In this document: one piece after another, positions 7,155 to 16,114 of the stretch
Layout: each line of letters opens with the position of its first letter
Position numbering within the stretch: the first letter of the stretch is position 1
Source of the DNA: Peptococcaceae bacterium BRH_c23
GTDB taxonomy: Bacteria; Bacillota_B; Desulfitobacteriia; Desulfitobacteriales; Desulfitobacteriaceae
Assembly (NCBI GenBank): GCA_000961805.1
Contig: LADV01000002.1
Coordinates: 1-34,550, forward strand
Length of the DNA: 34,550 bases
Direction: 5' to 3'
The notes under the pieces: generated by a model
The model's database searches: none
The model's input: only the letters and a program-made list of their open reading frames with translations
What the model was told of the DNA's origin: nothing
Position numbers and translations under genes: made by a program

Positions 7155-8133
7155 GCTTTTTCGCCAAATTAATATCCGCCGTTTCTTGGAAAACTCCAAT
7201 GGCTCGCAATTTCTGATATCGCTTTTCCCGTAGTGCTTCGGGACTTTCCAAGCGCAGACGCACGAGATACTTGGAAATGACCTGAGATAACTCTTCGGCG
7301 GTTTGATTCAGGTTATTATGAGCCCCACCCTGTGGCTCACGTACTAATTCATCCGCTACTCCAAGTCTCAACAAATCTTGTGCTGTAAACTTAAGAGCGG
7401 CGGCTGCTTCCTTAGCCTTAGACGTGTCCTTCCAGAGAATTGAGGCACAGCTTTCTGGGGCAATCACTGAGTAAAAGGAATTCTCAAGCATCAAGACGAC
7501 ATTGCCCACCCCAAGCGCAAGAGCTCCGCCACTTCCACCTTCACCGATGACGGTACTGATCACGGGGACGTGATAACCTGACATGGCGAGTAGGCATCGG
7601 GCAATAGCCTCACCCTGCCCTCGTTCCTCGGCCCCTAAGTCACAGGCGGCACCGGGAGTGTCAATAAACGTCAAAATCGGACGCCCGAACTTTTCAGCCT
7701 GATCCATCAAGCGCACCGCTTTACGATATCCTTCTGGATGAGGCATGCCGAAATTGCGCTTAATATTCTCCTTTGTATCTTTACCCTTAACCTGAGCGAT
7801 CACGGTCACCGCAATCCCGTGGAAAAGAGCGATCCCGCCAGCAATCGAGAGATCATCTGCAAAAAGTCGATCCCCTTTTAGTTCTATGAAATCCTCAAAC
7901 AACAGGGGAGCATAATCATAAAAGTTCGGACGCTCGGAATGTCTGGCAATTTGGACTTTTTGCCAAGGTTCTAGGTTTCCGTAAATCTCCTTCTTCAGAA
8001 GAGCTGCTTTCTTTTCAAGGGTAACCACTTCTTGAGAAAGGTCAATTCCCTTGTCAGCGGAAAACTTCTGGAGTTCCGAAATTTTCTGTTCTAGTTCCGC
8101 AATCGGTTTTTCAAATTCAAACAGTTGCGCCAT
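7147..8133 (-). CDS. accA: Acetyl-CoA carboxylase carboxyltransferase, alpha subunit
   Basis: Alpha half of the carboxyltransferase that moves the carboxyl group from biotin to acetyl-CoA to give malonyl-CoA, the first committed step of fatty acid synthesis. The 328 residues match the family length. The N-terminal [18 protein letters not shown] helix precedes the crotonase-like core, with [42 protein letters not shown] and the oxyanion-forming [14 protein letters not shown]. It overlaps the end of accD by 17 nt and has a GGAGGGGG ribosome site inside accD, so the two subunits are translationally coupled in the order accD-accA. Confidence 0.98.
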   Translation of the reverse strand: MAQLFEFEKPIAELEQKISELQKFSADKGIDLSQEVVTLEKKAALLKKEIYGNLEPWQKVQIARHSERPNFYDYAPLLFEDFIELKGDRLFADDLSIAGGIALFHGIAVTVIAQVKGKDTKENIKRNFGMPHPEGYRKAVRLMDQAEKFGRPILTFIDTPGAACDLGAEERGQGEAIARCLLAMSGYHVPVISTVIGEGGSGGALALGVGNVVLMLENSFYSVIAPESCASILWKDTSKAKEAAAALKFTAQDLLRLGVADELVREPQGGAHNNLNQTAEELSQVISKYLVRLRLESPEALREKRYQKLRAIGVFQETADINLAKKLD

Positions 8134-9037
8134 ACTGAGCCCCCTCCTGATGGTACCGCAGTAAGCGTGCTAAAACAGTCCGCATCTGAGTACGCGCCAC
8201 AATCAGATCTATTAGACCATGCGCTTGGTTAAACTCAGCCGTCTGTGCTCCTGCCGGAAGTTCTTGTCGCATGGTCTGTTTGATGACACGAGGTCCCGTA
8301 AATCCTATCAAGGCATTGGGTTCAGCAATCAAAATATCCCCCAGCGAAGCATAGCTGGCCGTCACCCCACCAAAGGTAGGATCTGTGAGCACAGAAATAT
8401 ACAGCAAGTGGCTTTCCGCTAATTTTCCCAAAGCTGCACTCGTCTTGGCCATCTGATACAGTGACAGAATTCCCTCTTGCATCCGAGCACCACCCGACGT
8501 GGAAAATATAACGACTGGCAAGCGCAATTCCATCGCTCGTTCAATCGCACGGGTAATTTTTTCCCCTACGACAGAACCCATACTGCCCATCATAAAACTT
8601 GCTTCATTAAAAGCGATGACAAAAGGAACTCCTTCAATTTTAGCGCGCCCTGTCAGTACCCCTTCAGTCATACCGGATTTTTCCTGAGCCTCAAGGAGCT
8701 TTTCTTGATAACCGGGAAATTCCAAAGAATCTTGGGTGAGTAATCCCGCATCCCACTCTTCGAAACTGTTTTCATCCACCAGTAAGGCTAAGCGATCTCT
8801 ACCTGAAATCCGAAAATGGTACTCACAGGTCGTACACACTCGCGCGTTTTCCTCGAGATTTTTATTAAAGAGAACTTCCCCACACTCCGGGCATTTGACC
8901 CATAGACCATCGGGTACTTCTTTCTTGCTCACTTGTATGGCTTCTTCAGTTGGAGAAACATCAGAAGGTCTTCGTTGCTCCGGCAATGTCGATCGTATGG
9001 TAACGTACTTTGTTTTTCTAAAAATATCCTTAAACAT
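8117..9037 (-). CDS. accD: Acetyl-CoA carboxylase carboxyltransferase, beta subunit
   Basis: Beta half of the carboxyltransferase. The 306 residues begin with a basic stretch, then the four-Cys zinc ribbon (CPECG and CTTCEYHF, about residues 49-75) that is diagnostic of AccD, then the crotonase-like core with [24 protein letters not shown] helices, the glycine-rich [20 protein letters not shown] and [17 protein letters not shown]. The ATG at 9037 is served by GGGGAG, which lies within the last codons of the upstream DUF2007-like gene, so coupling extends across three genes. Confidence 0.98.
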   Translation of the reverse strand: MFKDIFRKTKYVTIRSTLPEQRRPSDVSPTEEAIQVSKKEVPDGLWVKCPECGEVLFNKNLEENARVCTTCEYHFRISGRDRLALLVDENSFEEWDAGLLTQDSLEFPGYQEKLLEAQEKSGMTEGVLTGRAKIEGVPFVIAFNEASFMMGSMGSVVGEKITRAIERAMELRLPVVIFSTSGGARMQEGILSLYQMAKTSAALGKLAESHLLYISVLTDPTFGGVTASYASLGDILIAEPNALIGFTGPRVIKQTMRQELPAGAQTAEFNQAHGLIDLIVARTQMRTVLARLLRYHQEGAQYGATV

Positions 9038-9039
9038 AA

Positions 9040-9240
9040 TTAGCTCCCCATGGCGCTAGTTATTATTTCGTGCGCTTCCTCGGCTTCAGATTCCGGTACC
9101 AGAATTTCCACTGAAGCATGTTCGCCGAGATGTGCAGAACCAATTGGGCGAAGCTGAACAAGCATCCCTTCATCAGTGAGGATTTTTTTATACTTTTCGG
9201 CTATTAACTTATTGGGAGCAATATAAATCACGGTCCACAT
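9040..9240 (-). CDS. Small DUF2007-like protein upstream of accD
   Basis: A 66-residue soluble protein, [20 protein letters not shown] followed by a short beta-rich domain with [17 protein letters not shown]. The size and the pattern (tyrosine/valine-rich first strand, Glu-rich final helix) fit the DUF2007 putative signal-transducing fold, whose function is unknown. The ATG at 9240 is chosen because GGGGG lies 8 nt upstream; the longer frame has no ribosome site. The stop is 2 nt before accD, so it is probably translated together with the carboxylase. A role in fatty acid synthesis is only suggested by position. Confidence 0.75.
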   Translation of the reverse strand: MWTVIYIAPNKLIAEKYKKILTDEGMLVQLRPIGSAHLGEHASVEILVPESEAEEAHEIITSAMGS

Positions 9241-9307
9241 TTGAAAATCCCCCTTATTAAATCGATTTATGATACCATAGCCCAATTAATTGTGCAAGAA
9301 ACGCACT

Positions 9308-9814
9308 CTATTCCTCACCATTCAGGGTAGATCGTGATTTGGAATACTTGGCTATCAAAGCCTTTTCTACATGCTCAGGTACAAAATCTGAGACACCAGC
9401 ATGCAAACTGGAAGCCCACTTGATCGCACTTGAGCTTATAAAAGAGAATTCGCTCTGAGTCATCAGAAAAATCGTTTCAATATCCGGTGCAATCTTTTTG
9501 TTCATTAAAGCGAGTTGGAATTCATATTCAAAATCAGATAAGGCACGCAGCCCTCGAAGAATAGCTATTGCACCACATTGTCGGGCAAATTCCACCGTTA
9601 GTCCCCCAAAAGCACGGACACTAACATTCGGCATGTCTTTTGTAGCTTCTACGAGAAGTTCCATTCTCTCTTCTTGAGTAAACAAGGGAGTCTTTTTACT
9701 ATCAGTAGCAACCGCAATACAAACCTCATCAAACAACTCTTTGGCCCGAACTAATATATCGAGATGACCATTGGTTACCGGATCGAAGGTTCCCGGATAA
9801 ATCGCAATACGCAC
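9308..9814 (-). CDS. coaD: Phosphopantetheine adenylyltransferase
   Basis: Transfers AMP from ATP to 4'-phosphopantetheine, the fourth step of CoA synthesis. The 168-residue sequence starts RIAIYPGTFDPVTNGHLDIL, with the nucleotidyltransferase T/HxGH motif. It has LRGLRALSDFEYEFQLALMN in the middle and the phosphate-binding SEFSFISSSAIKWAS near residue 130. The GTG at 9814 is preceded by GGAG at 7 nt and gives the usual family length; an in-frame TTG at 9832 has no ribosome site. It lies between dnaE and the small gene before accD. CoA and malonyl-CoA synthesis genes are thus next to each other. Confidence 0.95.
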   Translation of the reverse strand: MRIAIYPGTFDPVTNGHLDILVRAKELFDEVCIAVATDSKKTPLFTQEERMELLVEATKDMPNVSVRAFGGLTVEFARQCGAIAILRGLRALSDFEYEFQLALMNKKIAPDIETIFLMTQSEFSFISSSAIKWASSLHAGVSDFVPEHVEKALIAKYSKSRSTLNGEE

Positions 9815-9891
9815 TTTGTCTCTCCTTTTCAATTAGGGATATTCTCATGGGTTCGCCTTAAAAGCCAAGATTCCTGCAAGCAAACTATTCT

Positions 9892-12800
9892 TTAGGCATA
9901 ATTTTTAGCAGGTTTCCAGACCACATTCCGTAGATCAATCACTTCTTGGAGTGCGTTCTTCAGCTCATCCCCATCATTAACCCAAAACTCTCGCTTTACT
10001 TCCAGGACTTTCTGGGTCTCCTCAAAGTAAAAATACACCGGCTGACTACCCGGAAAACGCTTTAACAGTCCCAAGACCACTGGCATAAGCTCACTTTGCT
10101 CGTTTGTAAATCTTAGAAAAAGACGCTTTCCCACTGTCTTATACGTTTTACCGTTACCATTTGCATGAGGTTCTACGCTCAAATTTAATTTATTTCTACT
10201 TGGTGGTTGAGAGGACTGTGCTGGTCCTAAGTCTTCAAGCCTCGTGATTTTTTCGGCAAAGATTTTTTTTTCGTCATCTCGAATATTATACCTGCCTACT
10301 ACGACCACTACTTGGTCATTGCGGAATAAGCCAGTTTGCGCATAGACCCGTGGAAAAACCAAAACCTCGATCCCTCCAGTTAAGTCTTCCAGTACGAAAC
10401 TAGCCATCATCTCACCTTTTTTAGTCACATTCTGCCGAAATCCCGACACTAAACCTCCGAGAGCCACTTTCTTCTCCTCTTCACCTTCTAAGCACGTGAG
10501 AATATCCGATGACATATACGGCTGAATTTGTGGCAGAACCGAAGACAGCGGATGCCCGCTTAAATAGAGGCCTAGGTATTCTTTCTCCATATCGAGGATC
10601 TCGCGATCTAAGAAATCCGGAACTTGAGGTAAGCTTATCCCGTTATTTATATCTTCATCTAAATCGAACAGTGAAAACTGGCCTGAAAGCCGATCTTTTT
10701 GGCGACGTGAAGCCGTGTCTAACACTTGGTCCAAAACAGCCATCGCCTGAGCCCGTGAACAGAATGAGCTAAATGATCCAGAACGGACCAAACTTTCTAG
10801 AACGCGACGATTTAAAACTTTATGGTCAACGCGCATACAGAAATCATCGAGGGATTTAAAAAGCCCTTCTTTTCGTGCTTCTAAAATCTTCTCCACGACA
10901 TTGACTCCCACATTGCGAATAGCACCCAATCCAAACCGAATCGCTTGCTCTTCTATGGAAAACCCAACTTGACTATACTGAACATCCGGAGGGAGCACTT
11001 GTATGCCGCTCACCCGAGCATCCTGAATATAGTAGGATACCTTATCCGACGATCCCATGACAGTGCTGATAAGCGCCGCCATGAACTCTAAGGGATAGTT
11101 TGCTTTTAAATAGGCCGTATGATAGGAAATCACAGCATAAGCAGTGGCATGTCCCTTATTAAAGCCATATTCGGCAAACTTGGCCATTAGATCGAAGATT
11201 TCTTCCGCATCTTTGAGAGTCAACCCGATCCGCAGGGCCCCTGCGATAATCCAACCTCCGTCTTCAGCTTGTAACCCATGAATAAAGTTCTGACGTTCCT
11301 CTGCCATGATTTCTTTTTTCTTTTTCCCCATGGCTCGACGGAGAAGATCCGCTCGACCCAGTGAATAACCGCCAAGATCACGGGCAATTTGCATGACTTG
11401 TTCCTGATAGACAATAACCCCGTAGGTTGATTTAAGAATGGGTTCTAACTTAGGGTGGAGATAAGTAATGTTACCACCTTGTTTGCGGCGGATAAATTCC
11501 GGGATCTGTTCCATCGGGCCAGGCCGATATAAAGCTACGACAGCAATAATATCTTCAAAACAAGAGGGCTTAAGGTCCTTAAGGATCGCCCGCATACCAC
11601 CGCTTTCCAGCTGAAAGATGCCCGTGCTATTACCCGACGCCAAAAGCGTATATGTCTTCGTATCATCCAAGGGCAAGGTTTCCAGATCAAGCTTGATCCC
11701 TTTAGTTTCCTCGATCCGTCGCACAGCTTCTTGCAGTATTGTTAAGTTTCGCAAACCCAGAAAGTCCATTTTTAGAAGCCCAATCTCCTCAACAGCTTTC
11801 ATTGGAAATTGAGTCATAACAAAGTCCTCTGAAGTTCTTTGCAAGGGAAGATAATTCATAAGAGGTTCCTTGGCAATGACAATCCCTGCGGCATGGGTGG
11901 AAGCGTGTCGAGTCATCCCTTCGAGAGATCTTGCTAAGGTGTAAAGTCGATTAATCTCTTCATCTTCTTCGACCATCCTGGCCAAATCAGGCGATACACT
12001 TAAGGCCTTCTCTAAAGTCATCCCTAAGTCCGAAGGAATTGCTTTGGCCACTTTATCGACCCGAAATAAAGGGATCCCCAAAACTCGCCCTCCATCTCGG
12101 ATAGCCGCTTTAGCTCCCATGGTTCCAAAAGTGATGATTTGACATACTTTATCCACACCGTATTTTTCCATGACATAACGGATCACACGTTCTCGGCCGT
12201 CCGGGTCAAAATCTATGTCAATATCCGGCATTGAAATACGATCCGGATTTAAAAATCGTTCAAAGAGGAGGTCATGGCGGAGCGGTTCAACCGACGTAAT
12301 CCCTAGCAAATAAGCAACCATACTCGCGGCGGCAGACCCTCGCCCCGGCCCGACAGCCACACCATTTTCTTTAGCAAAACGGCAAAAATCCGCTACAATC
12401 AAGAAATATCCTGAGAAACCCGTCTGAAAAATGACTTGTAGTTCATAATCTAAACGTTCTCGTTCTCGTTCAGTCATTTGGGGATAAAAACGAGGAAAAG
12501 CCTTGCGGCATTCTGTTTCAAGAAAACCATCAAGAGTAATCCCTGGTGGAACCTCAAAGTCTGGCAAATGGTTGTCTCCAAACTGAAAATCCACCTGACA
12601 CCGTTTAGCGATTTCCGAAGTATTCGTCAATAATTCTGGGTGTTCACCGAATAGCAAGGCCATTTCCTGTTCGGATTTTAGAAAGAATTCCTGACTGGAA
12701 AAACGCATCCGGGAAGTATCCGCTAATGTTTTTCCCGTTTGGATACAAAGCAACGCGTCTTGAACAAAGGCATCTTCGTGCCTCACATAATGTACATCAT

Positions 12801-13446
12801 TCGTAGCCACCATCGGAATCCCCGTGAGTTCATGTACCTTCCACATTCCTAAGATGACTTTACGCTGTTCCTCTAAACCATGATCCTGAAGTTCAAGAAA
12901 GAAATTCCCCTTGCCAAAAATACTCTCATAGTCTAGAGAACTTTGAACAGCCGTCTCCAATTGATCATGCACTAGGTAATCCGCTACTTCCCCAGCCAAA
13001 CAAGCACTTAGGGCAATGATTCCCTTAGCATGCTCGCGAAGAATTTCTTTATCTACGCGAGGTTTATAGTAAAACCCTTCCGTATGGGCCATAGAAACCA
13101 GCCGAATCAGGTTGCGATACCCTTCTTCATTCTCAGCAAGTAAAACCAAGTGATAATTAGTATCGTCTTTCCCAGGCGTTCGATCCGACCGTTTATGAGG
13201 AGCGACATAAACTTCGCAGCCAATAATCGGTTTGATCCCTGCTTCGTGGCAGGCTTTGTAAAAGTCGATGACCCCATACATGACCCCGTGATCTGTAATG
13301 GCTAACGCCGACATATTTAACTCGACCGCACGCTTGACCAAGTTCTTGATCCGAGCTGCTCCGTCGAGTAAGCTAAATTCAGTATGATTATGTAAGTGAA
13401 CAAACCCAACTTCTCCACTTAAGATTTCTTTATCTGCCATGTCCAC
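9892..13446 (-). CDS. dnaE: DNA polymerase III alpha subunit
   Basis: Replicative polymerase of the C family, 1184 residues. The N-terminal PHP domain keeps its metal-binding pattern (HLHNHTEFSLLDG, ITDHGVMYG, VATNDVHYVRHEDA), so it may still bind metals. The palm has GPGRGSAAASMVAYLLGI and the catalytic triad block MPDIDIDFDPDGRERV near residue 400. YGFNKGHATAYAVISYHTAY lies in the fingers. C-terminal helix-hairpin-helix and OB-fold (VALGGLVSGFRQNVTKKGEM) regions follow, as in DnaE1-type proteins. The GTG at 13446 has AGGGA 6 nt upstream; an ATG two codons later is possible. Firmicutes usually also have PolC, not seen here. Confidence 0.97.
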   Translation of the reverse strand: MDMADKEILSGEVGFVHLHNHTEFSLLDGAARIKNLVKRAVELNMSALAITDHGVMYGVIDFYKACHEAGIKPIIGCEVYVAPHKRSDRTPGKDDTNYHLVLLAENEEGYRNLIRLVSMAHTEGFYYKPRVDKEILREHAKGIIALSACLAGEVADYLVHDQLETAVQSSLDYESIFGKGNFFLELQDHGLEEQRKVILGMWKVHELTGIPMVATNDVHYVRHEDAFVQDALLCIQTGKTLADTSRMRFSSQEFFLKSEQEMALLFGEHPELLTNTSEIAKRCQVDFQFGDNHLPDFEVPPGITLDGFLETECRKAFPRFYPQMTERERERLDYELQVIFQTGFSGYFLIVADFCRFAKENGVAVGPGRGSAAASMVAYLLGITSVEPLRHDLLFERFLNPDRISMPDIDIDFDPDGRERVIRYVMEKYGVDKVCQIITFGTMGAKAAIRDGGRVLGIPLFRVDKVAKAIPSDLGMTLEKALSVSPDLARMVEEDEEINRLYTLARSLEGMTRHASTHAAGIVIAKEPLMNYLPLQRTSEDFVMTQFPMKAVEEIGLLKMDFLGLRNLTILQEAVRRIEETKGIKLDLETLPLDDTKTYTLLASGNSTGIFQLESGGMRAILKDLKPSCFEDIIAVVALYRPGPMEQIPEFIRRKQGGNITYLHPKLEPILKSTYGVIVYQEQVMQIARDLGGYSLGRADLLRRAMGKKKKEIMAEERQNFIHGLQAEDGGWIIAGALRIGLTLKDAEEIFDLMAKFAEYGFNKGHATAYAVISYHTAYLKANYPLEFMAALISTVMGSSDKVSYYIQDARVSGIQVLPPDVQYSQVGFSIEEQAIRFGLGAIRNVGVNVVEKILEARKEGLFKSLDDFCMRVDHKVLNRRVLESLVRSGSFSSFCSRAQAMAVLDQVLDTASRRQKDRLSGQFSLFDLDEDINNGISLPQVPDFLDREILDMEKEYLGLYLSGHPLSSVLPQIQPYMSSDILTCLEGEEEKKVALGGLVSGFRQNVTKKGEMMASFVLEDLTGGIEVLVFPRVYAQTGLFRNDQVVVVVGRYNIRDDEKKIFAEKITRLEDLGPAQSSQPPSRNKLNLSVEPHANGNGKTYKTVGKRLFLRFTNEQSELMPVVLGLLKRFPGSQPVYFYFEETQKVLEVKREFWVNDGDELKNALQEVIDLRNVVWKPAKNYA

Positions 13447-13487
13447 TTCACATCCCTGTAAAAAGCATTCACCCTAATTCTATAAAT

Positions 13488-13527
13488 GGGTTGTAACAAA
13501 CTGGAAAAACAAGTTATGTTACAACCC
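13488..13527 (-). terminator. Perfect 11-bp hairpin between ytoI-like gene and dnaE
   Basis: GGGTTGTAACA and TGTTACAACCC pair exactly, with a further inner AACT/AGTT pairing. It lies after the YtoI-like gene and before dnaE. The T-run is on the plus strand side, while on the minus strand only ATTTATAG follows, so it may reduce rather than stop read-through into dnaE. Confidence 0.5.
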
Positions 13528-13553
13528 TTTTGCACTAGTTTGTGTATTACGGT

Positions 13554-14864
13554 TTAGCCGACGAGCTTCTTATCCCCGATTCTAGCCGTCATCAGACCTT
13601 TGGCCACCACAGCATCCTTAACTGTGACTTCCACTTCTATATTGCAATGTCTCTTGGCTACTAACAATAGCTTAGCCGTGACCTTGATTTCCGTCCCTAC
13701 CGCAATCGGTTGAAGTTGATAGAGCGTGAAGTTTTCTGTGATGGCATCCAGTCGATACTTCTTGCGCAACCCAATATAACCAGCCATATTCATCACTGTG
13801 ACGATTACTCCGCAACTTGCCGAGCCATAGTCATTGACCATGGCATTGGTAATTTCCCCTTCAATCGTGAGATGCTCTGCATCATCCACGTACCGGAACC
13901 CACTTAATACCAAGTTATCCACCGTTTCACCAAACTGAGGCTGCTTTTGGACTTGCTGGTAGGCCTCAATGACGTCTTGTAAGCTTAAGATTCCAATAAG
14001 TTTACCCTGATCTGCAACGACCGCAATTTCCCAGCCTTCCCAAACCATAATTCGAGAAATATGGGTAACAGGATCGTCTCGCCCTACTAGAAAAGGGTTA
14101 GTACTCATAACGTCAACAATTCTTGTTTTAACGTCTGCCCCTGCCACATCTAAAGCAGATACGATTCCGGTCAACATCATGTCATTATCCACCACTGGGA
14201 ACCGGCTATGATCCGTGGTTTGTGATAGTTTTCGCCAATCATCTACTGTGGCATCTACTGTCAAATAACTGACATCTTTCACCATGATGTCCTCAACTAA
14301 AATCAGTTCTTTTTGGATTAATCGATCATAAAGAGCACGATTAATCATCGTAGTGACTGAAAAGGTATCGTAGGGAGATTGAATAATGACTAATTGATTT
14401 TGTCGTGCTAAGGCGACTACTTCTTCGTCCGGTTCTAATCCCCCTGTGATTAAGAGTGAAGCATTATGTTTCAAGACATACATTTGGACATCTTGACGAT
14501 TTCCAACAATGCATAGCGCTCCATCTTCAAGGAAACGATCCATGGAATCTATTTCCATCGCTGCAATAAGAAACTTATTTGGAGAGCGATCAAGATAATC
14601 AAAGCCGCAGATAACCACGCCTTCGGCTATCTGTGAAACTTCACGCAATGTCAAATCTTCAATTTGTCGCTCTTTGACCCCTTCAATTCGAATCGTACCC
14701 ACTTTTGGAATCGAACGGACAAATCCCTTGGCCTCAGCCTCTTTAATAGCCCGATACGCTGTTCCTTCACTGACATCCAATTCTTTAGCAATAAAACGAA
14801 CAGATACTTTACTGCCAATTGCCAGACGTTTAATAAAGGTTAAAATTTGTTGATGCTTTGTCAA
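13554..14864 (-). CDS. YtoI-like regulator: HTH, DRTGG, two CBS, hotdog domain
   Basis: A 436-residue multi-domain protein matching Bacillus YtoI in layout. Residues 1-62 form a winged helix-turn-helix (SVRFIAKELDVSEGTAYRAI). A DRTGG-type domain follows (about 66-180, with ASLLITGGLEPDEEVVALA), then a CBS pair (about 190-310, VDDWRKLSQTTDHSRFPVVD and WEIAVVADQGKLIGILSLQD). The last part is a hotdog-fold domain of thioesterase type (about 325-430). CBS pairs bind adenine nucleotides and hotdog folds bind acyl-CoA, so it may be a ligand-responsive transcription regulator; this is inference. It starts with TTG at 14864, with AGGGAG 11 nt upstream. It lies between the spore-protein genes and dnaE. 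Confidence 0.85.
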   Translation of the reverse strand: MTKHQQILTFIKRLAIGSKVSVRFIAKELDVSEGTAYRAIKEAEAKGFVRSIPKVGTIRIEGVKERQIEDLTLREVSQIAEGVVICGFDYLDRSPNKFLIAAMEIDSMDRFLEDGALCIVGNRQDVQMYVLKHNASLLITGGLEPDEEVVALARQNQLVIIQSPYDTFSVTTMINRALYDRLIQKELILVEDIMVKDVSYLTVDATVDDWRKLSQTTDHSRFPVVDNDMMLTGIVSALDVAGADVKTRIVDVMSTNPFLVGRDDPVTHISRIMVWEGWEIAVVADQGKLIGILSLQDVIEAYQQVQKQPQFGETVDNLVLSGFRYVDDAEHLTIEGEITNAMVNDYGSASCGVIVTVMNMAGYIGLRKKYRLDAITENFTLYQLQPIAVGTEIKVTAKLLLVAKRHCNIEVEVTVKDAVVAKGLMTARIGDKKLVG

Positions 14865-14889
14865 CTTAAAAAACTCTCCCTACTTATTA

Positions 14890-14929
14890 CTATACAGTCT
14901 ATAATTATATCACAAGATTCATTATTCAA
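14890..14929 (-). promoter_or_regulatory. Possible promoter/operator of the YtoI-like gene
   Basis: On the minus strand TTGAAT (14929-14924) and TATAAT (14909-14904) are only 14 nt apart, too close for an unaided promoter. Downstream lies the direct repeat CTATA-CAGT-CTATA on the plus strand (14890-14903). Such an arrangement could be an operator for the HTH domain of the downstream gene, but this is inference. Confidence 0.3.
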
Positions 14930-14958
14930 CTATGTTCTGTGTTATTACATGTCGAACA

Positions 14959-15138
14959 TTAACTATCTTTTCGTCGTCTCTGAGTCATAAGACCTCCGAT
15001 TCGTCCTGCCTCCTTAGCGCTCAAAGAATGCCAGCCATTACTGTGAATCTGATCAAGCAAACCCAATTCAGCCGCTATTTCCATTTTTAATGGTTCAAGA
15101 GGATCTATTCGCTTAACTCTCGGTTTCGTCTGTTTCAC
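14959..15138 (-). CDS. Alpha/beta-type small acid-soluble spore protein
   Basis: A 59-residue SASP. It has the two conserved blocks of this family: KMEIAAELGLLDQI, which contains the Glu-Ile-Ala site cut by the germination protease GPR, and WHSLSAKEAGRIGGLMTQRR, which contacts DNA. SASPs coat spore DNA and protect it from UV and chemicals, then supply amino acids on germination. The sequence is more divergent and more basic than the major SASPs, so it is probably a minor one. The GTG at 15138 follows GGGGGAGG at 6 nt, which is located inside the end of the preceding small gene; the two genes are coupled. This places a spore gene next to the replication and lipid genes. Confidence 0.9.
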   Translation of the reverse strand: MKQTKPRVKRIDPLEPLKMEIAAELGLLDQIHSNGWHSLSAKEAGRIGGLMTQRRRKDS

Positions 15139-15279
15139 TTAGATCCTCCCCCTACTCATGATGTTGAAATCTTCCTCATAATGAGGACAATTCGGGCCCC
15201 GTTCTCCGATTAGGTGTTCCAAACGACAGCGACCATCAACTCCATAAAGACAACGAAGCGAGCACATTTTTCTTGTCAT
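15139..15279 (-). CDS. 46-residue four-cysteine protein
   Basis: A short frame, MTRKMCSLRCLYGVDGRCRL, then NCPHYEEDFN. Four Cys (C6, C10, C18, C31) and a His give a C-x3-C-x7-C...C-P-H pattern that could hold a metal. AGGAG lies 9 nt before the ATG at 15279. The stop codon directly abuts the GTG of the SASP gene, and the SASP ribosome site lies in its last codons. The tight coupling and the good ribosome site argue that it is real. The family was not recognised and no function is proposed; expression during sporulation is possible from its partner. Confidence 0.75.
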   Translation of the reverse strand: MTRKMCSLRCLYGVDGRCRLEHLIGERGPNCPHYEEDFNIMSRGRI

Positions 15280-15344
15280 CAAAGTCATCTCCTAAACTTT
15301 TAAATAATCATTCACTCCTCGTTTTAAGTTTGACCATTTCTGGA

Positions 15345-15375
15345 TAAAAATATCCCGCTTGATCTCAAGCGGGAT
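15345..15375 (-). terminator. Intrinsic terminator after UPF0173 gene
   Basis: ATCCCGCTTGA and TCAAGCGGGAT form a perfect 11-bp stem with a 2-nt apex (4 nt after fraying). On the minus strand ATTTTTA follows. It closes the operon that begins at 19145. Confidence 0.9.
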
Positions 15376-15393
15376 GGTCAAAATATTTATTAT

Positions 15394-16092
15394 TTAGACT
15401 TCAAAGGCCTCTCCAGGTCTGAGCGCCTTTCCCTGGCTCTCTGGAACCCTGCGCTGCAGGAGATGCAAAAACTCTCCTACATCTTGAGCAATGACAGGGA
15501 ACGTATCATAATGCATCGGAATAACCACTTTAGGACGTAACAATTGCGAAGCATGGACTGCTTCCTCCACCCCCATCACATAATTATCCCCGATCGGAAG
15601 CATAGCAACTTCAATCGGATAGCGGCGACCGATCAGTTCCATATCCCCGAATAATCCAGTATCTCCTGCATGATATAGCCATTTTCCTTCCATCTGGAGT
15701 AAAAATCCACAGGGTGGACCACCATAGATCATCGTCTTTCCGTCTGAACTCTCTATCCCGGATCCATGTAAGGCTTGGGTAAGCTTAACCCATCCAAAGG
15801 GAAACTGGTGCTTACCTCCTATGTGCATAGCATGCGTCTTAGCGCCTTGATTCTGACAGTACATAGCCAATTCATAAACTGCAATAATGGAGGCTTCTGT
15901 CTGCTTAGACAAATATATGGCATCCCCTAAATGGTCATTATGTCCATGAGTAACCAAGATAGCATCAAGCTGAAGAAAGTCGCCTGGTTTAGCCGTTGCC
16001 CTTGGGTTACCCGTTAAAAAGGGATCAATAAGGATTCTTCCTGCTTCCCCTACTATTTCAAAGCAGGCATGTCCATGGAAGTGGATACGCAT
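15394..16092 (-). CDS. UPF0173 metallo-beta-lactamase-fold hydrolase
   Basis: A 232-residue metal-dependent hydrolase of the UPF0173 (YtkL-like) family. It opens MRIHFHGHACFEI, then the family's ILIDPFLTGNP, the zinc-binding THGHNDHLGD (HxHxDH), the histidine in LTQALHGSGI, the metal-bridging Asp in LYHAGDTGLFGDM and the last His in VVIPMHYDTFP. The physiological substrate of the family is not known. The ATG at 16092 has AGGAGG 9 nt upstream and lies 22 nt after the GH18 gene. It is the last gene of the operon, before a strong terminator. Confidence 0.93.
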   Translation of the reverse strand: MRIHFHGHACFEIVGEAGRILIDPFLTGNPRATAKPGDFLQLDAILVTHGHNDHLGDAIYLSKQTEASIIAVYELAMYCQNQGAKTHAMHIGGKHQFPFGWVKLTQALHGSGIESSDGKTMIYGGPPCGFLLQMEGKWLYHAGDTGLFGDMELIGRRYPIEVAMLPIGDNYVMGVEEAVHASQLLRPKVVIPMHYDTFPVIAQDVGEFLHLLQRRVPESQGKALRPGEAFEV

Positions 16093-16114
16093 TCTTAAGA
16101 ACCTCCTATCACTT

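Noticed and set aside
8219..9059. Several plus-strand frames opposite accD
   Set aside because: Mirror frames of a certain gene without ribosome sites.
10509..11812. Plus- and minus-strand frames inside dnaE
   Set aside because: They overlap a well conserved polymerase and have no motifs.
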